Shown: in pieces, positions 61,885 to 64,000 of the stretch
Numbering within the stretch: the stretch's first letter is position 1
How the letters are laid out: every line of letters starts with the position of its first letter
Assembly: GCF_002102345.1 (NCBI RefSeq)
Contig: NZ_LQPP01000013.1
Span: 186,001-250,000, forward strand
Length of the DNA stretch: 64,000 nucleotides
Source: Mycolicibacterium peregrinum
Lineage (GTDB): Bacteria > Actinomycetota > Actinomycetes > Mycobacteriales > Mycobacteriaceae
Direction of reading: 5' to 3'
Translations under genes and position numbers: made by a program
The notes under the pieces: model-generated
Database searches by the model: none
The model's input: the letters and a program-made list of their open reading frames with translations, nothing else
Told to the model about the DNA's origin: nothing

Positions 61885-62498
61885 CGAGCCTCGGGGTCGA
61901 TCCGCCCCGAGGCGAACCGGCTCAGCGCGCCGGTCTTCGCCAGACCCCTGACCGCGAACCAGGACAGGAGCCCGGCGACGAGTGCGCCGGACACGATCGC
62001 CGAAACCGTGTAGATCGCGGCGAACGTGTTGGCCGAACCGGGATACCAGAGGATGAGGTCGTTGATCGCCAGGGCCAGCCCGGCGACGGCCCCGGCGATC
62101 AGCGCGACCGGCAACCCCCACCGGCGGTAGAGGAACACCGCGAAAACCAGTTCCGCGCCGAGCCCCTGCACCAGTCCGGATTCGAGCGTGAGCACGCCCC
62201 ACTGGTTGCCCACCAACGCCGACACCGTGGCTGCGACGAGCTCGCCGTACAGGGCCGCGCCGGGCTTGCGGATCACCAGGGCGGTGAGCACGCCCGCGAA
62301 CAGCCATCCGCCGGCGAGCAACGCCTGCAGTCCCGGAAGGGCGGCCGTCAACGGGGCGCCGATCGGGTTGGACGCGATGTTCCACACGACGAACACCAGC
62401 CCGGCCGCCGTTGCGAGGACGCTGGCGACGACGATGTCCACGACCCGCCAGCGCAGGGCGCAGGCAGCGGGCGTGGTGTCAGTGGGCTGGGTGTTCAT
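61881..62498 (-). CDS. ECF transporter substrate-binding (S) component, YkoE-like
   Basis: The 205-residue membrane protein has about six helices and the YkoE pattern: VDIVVASVLATAAGLVFVVWNIASN, GGWLFAGVLTALVIRKPGAALYGELVAA, GALVAGLLSWFAVRGLAKTGAL. YkoE S-components bind thiamine or hydroxymethylpyrimidine; this rests on family likeness and the fused YkoD. AAAGGAG precedes the ATG. Only 58 bp separate it from the upstream VOC gene, too short for a TPP riboswitch, so if regulated by thiamine it is by other means. Confidence 0.86.
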   Translation of the reverse strand: MNTQPTDTTPAACALRWRVVDIVVASVLATAAGLVFVVWNIASNPIGAPLTAALPGLQALLAGGWLFAGVLTALVIRKPGAALYGELVAATVSALVGNQWGVLTLESGLVQGLGAELVFAVFLYRRWGLPVALIAGAVAGLALAINDLILWYPGSANTFAAIYTVSAIVSGALVAGLLSWFAVRGLAKTGALSRFASGRIDPEAR

Positions 62499-62556
62499 CG
62501 ATCTCCTTTGTGGCAGGAGATCAGTATGGACTGCTCGTGATGGCGGGGGAGCCGGG

Positions 62557-63009
62557 CTATTGCCCGGACTGCATCGCCTGTGCGATCTCCTCGGGGCTGA
62601 CCTCGCGCACCGGCTGGCCGAGTGACCACAGGTGGCCGAACGGGTCGCGCACGACGCCGTAGCGGTCGCCCCAGAACTGGTCTTCCAGCGGCATGACGAC
62701 CTCGGCGCCGGCGTCGACGGCCTTGGCGAACTTGTCCTCGACATCGGTCACGGTGAGGTGGATGGTCACCGGGCTGCCGCCCAGCGCCTTGGGCGTCGAC
62801 GGCTTGCCGTCGTTGTACTCGGGAAAGTCGTCGTTGAGCATGACCGTAGAGCCGTTGATGGTCAGCGCGGCGTGGATGAGTTTGCCGTCAGGTCCGGGCA
62901 CCCGGCCCAGCTCGGTGGCACCGAATGCCTTGACGTAGAAGTCAATTGCCGCGGCGGCGTCGTCGACAACCAGATGCGGCAGGACTGCGGGTGTTACTTC
63001 GATCGCCAT
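62557..63009 (-). CDS. VOC/glyoxalase-fold protein (Rv0887c-like)
   Basis: The 150-residue protein (ATG 63009) forms a classical VOC fold: TPAVLPHLVVDDAAAAIDFYVKAFGATELGR, HAALTINGSTVMLNDDFPEY, VTIHLTVTDVEDKFAKAVDAGAEVVMPLEDQFWGDRYGVVRDPFGHLWSL, with family GDRYG and DPFGH motifs (typical of the PhnB-like bleomycin-resistance/glyoxalase group). Function unknown. It corresponds to Rv0887c by position beside citA. A 6-bp hairpin (62552-62567) overlaps its stop. Confidence 0.88.
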   Translation of the reverse strand: MAIEVTPAVLPHLVVDDAAAAIDFYVKAFGATELGRVPGPDGKLIHAALTINGSTVMLNDDFPEYNDGKPSTPKALGGSPVTIHLTVTDVEDKFAKAVDAGAEVVMPLEDQFWGDRYGVVRDPFGHLWSLGQPVREVSPEEIAQAMQSGQ

Positions 63010-63120
63010 GGTCTTCTCCTGGTGTGGGTGGGCGGTTTCAATGCAGACCCGCACGGCAGGCGGATCTCATCGGCGGACAGGTCCCATGCAACCACTGCCC
63101 TCTGACACCCGGACGAACCG

Positions 63121-63176
63121 CGAAACTACGCATCGTGACGGAAATGGGCCTGAACTCGTCAGAACCCGTAGTTTCG
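63121..63176. repeat. Perfect 10-bp inverted repeat between the VOC gene and citA
   Basis: CGAAACTACG at 63121-63130 and CGTAGTTTCG at 63167-63176 are exact reverse complements 36 bases apart. It lies downstream of citA and upstream of the VOC gene on the minus strand. It could be a regulator site of the VOC gene, or a structured 3' end of citA. Confidence 0.6.
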
Positions 63177-63188
63177 GCCACCCGCGCA

Positions 63189-64000
63189 CTACGTGGCGAT
63201 CTTGTCCCATCCGGCGACCGACTGCACGCTGCGCGGTTCGGGGCCGACGTAGATGGCGGCCGGACGGACCAGCTTGCCCAGCCGTTTCTGTTCCATGATG
63301 TGCGCGCACCAGCCGGCGGTCCGGCCACAGGTGAACATCGCGGGCATCATCGAGGCGGGCACCTCGGCGAAGTCCAGGATCACCGCCGCCCAGAATTCGA
63401 CGTTGGTTTCGATGGCACGGTCCGGGCGCCGTTCGCGAAGCTCGGCCAGCGCCGCCTGCTCCAGGGCCGCGGCCACCTCGTAGCGGGGCGCCTCGAGTCG
63501 TTTCGCCGTGGCCCGCAGCACCCGGGCCCGCGGATCCTCGGCCCGGTACACGCGATGGCCGAAGCCCATCAGCTTGTCGCCGCGGTCCAGGATGGATTTC
63601 ACCACTGCGCGGGCGTCGCCGGACTTCTCGACCTCTTCGATCATCGGCAGCACGCGGGCCGGGGCCCCGCCGTGCAGCGGTCCGCTCATCGCGCCCACCG
63701 CACCCGACAGGGACGCTGCGACGTCGGCACCGGTGGAGGCGATCACCCGGGCGGTGAACGTCGACGCGTTCATCCCGTGCTCGGCGGCGGTGACCCAGTA
63801 GGCGTCGATCGCCTCGACGTGCCTGGGATCCGGGTCGCCCTGCCAGCGCGTCATGAAACGTGCCGTGACCGTGTCGCATTCATCGATCCGGCGCTGCGGC
63901 ACGGCGGGCTGATAGATGCCGCGGGCGGACTGGGCGACGTAGGACAGTGCCATCACCGAGGCCCGGGCCAACTGGTCACGTGCGGTGGTGTCGTCGATGT
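63189..64000 (-). CDS. citA: Citrate synthase CitA (3' part; continues past the window)
   Basis: The frame is open to the window edge and covers the C-terminal 270 residues of a citrate synthase: SLSGAVGAMSGPLHGGAP, KLMGFGHRVYRAEDPRA (with catalytic His) and a C-terminal KLVRPAAIYVGPEPRSVQSVAGWDKI. It condenses oxaloacetate and acetyl-CoA. The start is outside the sequence. Synteny gives citA (Rv0889c), next to Rv0887c; the Rv0888 gene that lies between them in M. tuberculosis is absent. Confidence 0.93.
   Translation of the reverse strand, partial: IDDTTARDQLARASVMALSYVAQSARGIYQPAVPQRRIDECDTVTARFMTRWQGDPDPRHVEAIDAYWVTAAEHGMNASTFTARVIASTGADVAASLSGAVGAMSGPLHGGAPARVLPMIEEVEKSGDARAVVKSILDRGDKLMGFGHRVYRAEDPRARVLRATAKRLEAPRYEVAAALEQAALAELRERRPDRAIETNVEFWAAVILDFAEVPASMMPAMFTCGRTAGWCAHIMEQKRLGKLVRPAAIYVGPEPRSVQSVAGWDKIAT

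Noticed and set aside
62499-62556. Possible TPP riboswitch before the YkoEDC operon
   Set aside because: Only 58 bases lie between the genes and no CUGAGA/thi-box-like core is present.

Overview
The window is about 68% GC by eye, has GTG-rich starts and many 4-bp ATGA/GTGA gene overlaps, and carries actinobacterial signature families: a WhiB protein, F420-linked oxidoreductases, a resuscitation-promoting factor, SepH, DUF2530/2537/2771/3027 proteins and an XPB helicase. Large blocks follow the gene order I recall for Mycobacterium tuberculosis Rv0858c-Rv0889c: dapC, fadA, fadB, then xpb, Rv0862c, Rv0863, moaC2, mog, moaE2, rpfA, moaD2, moaA2, Rv0870c and cspB, then Rv0875c-Rv0886 and citA. 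Many extra metabolic genes sit between these blocks, and there are no PE/PPE genes or insertion sequences. This points to a rapidly growing Mycolicibacterium-type chromosome; I cannot name the species.

Layout. 1-5.3 kb: two overlapping universal stress proteins, a START-fold protein, an F420-type oxidoreductase, and a Thr-rich lipoprotein overlapping a membrane sensor. 5.3-11.8 kb: a WhiB3-like regulator, dapC, an old-yellow-enzyme reductase and the fadA-fadB beta-oxidation operon, which ends in a clear terminator. 11.9-32.9 kb: a long accessory segment between fadB and xpb. It holds an S9 peptidase, split-barrel flavoproteins, a TetR-controlled monooxygenase, a four-gene operon of two type-VII-secretion-like peptidoglycan hydrolases alternating with two lipoproteins, a LysR/SDR/MFS group, and an IclR-controlled group (alcohol dehydrogenase, sulfotransferase, alkylsulfatase-like hydrolase, SDR, LLM oxidoreductase). 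32.9-43.6 kb: XPB helicase, the molybdopterin genes (moaC, mog, moaE; moaD, moaA on the other strand) and rpfA, whose long leader holds a c-di-AMP riboswitch below a CRP-type palindrome; cspB follows. 43.6-57.4 kb: conserved mycobacterial core genes with two insertions relative to M. tuberculosis: an AbiEi-DUF559 gene bracketed by hairpin repeats, and a methionine aminopeptidase. 57.4-62.5 kb: a vitamin cluster on the minus strand, PnuC-NadR (nicotinamide riboside) and a YkoEDC-type ECF transporter (thiamine or its pyrimidine precursor) with a small P-loop kinase. 62.5-64 kb: a glyoxalase-fold protein and the 3' part of citA, cut by the window edge.

The most interesting observation is the 16.4-20.1 kb operon. 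One hydrolase (NlpC/P60) has an N-terminal WXG helical hairpin; the other (lytic transglycosylase) has an EspC-like hairpin with a YxxxD signal. Together they look like a co-secreted ESX substrate pair able to cut both bonds of peptidoglycan, with lipoprotein partners. The second is the AbiEi-DUF559 gene with matching 39-bp hairpin repeats on both sides. No tRNA, rRNA, CRISPR array, prophage or insertion sequence was recognised.
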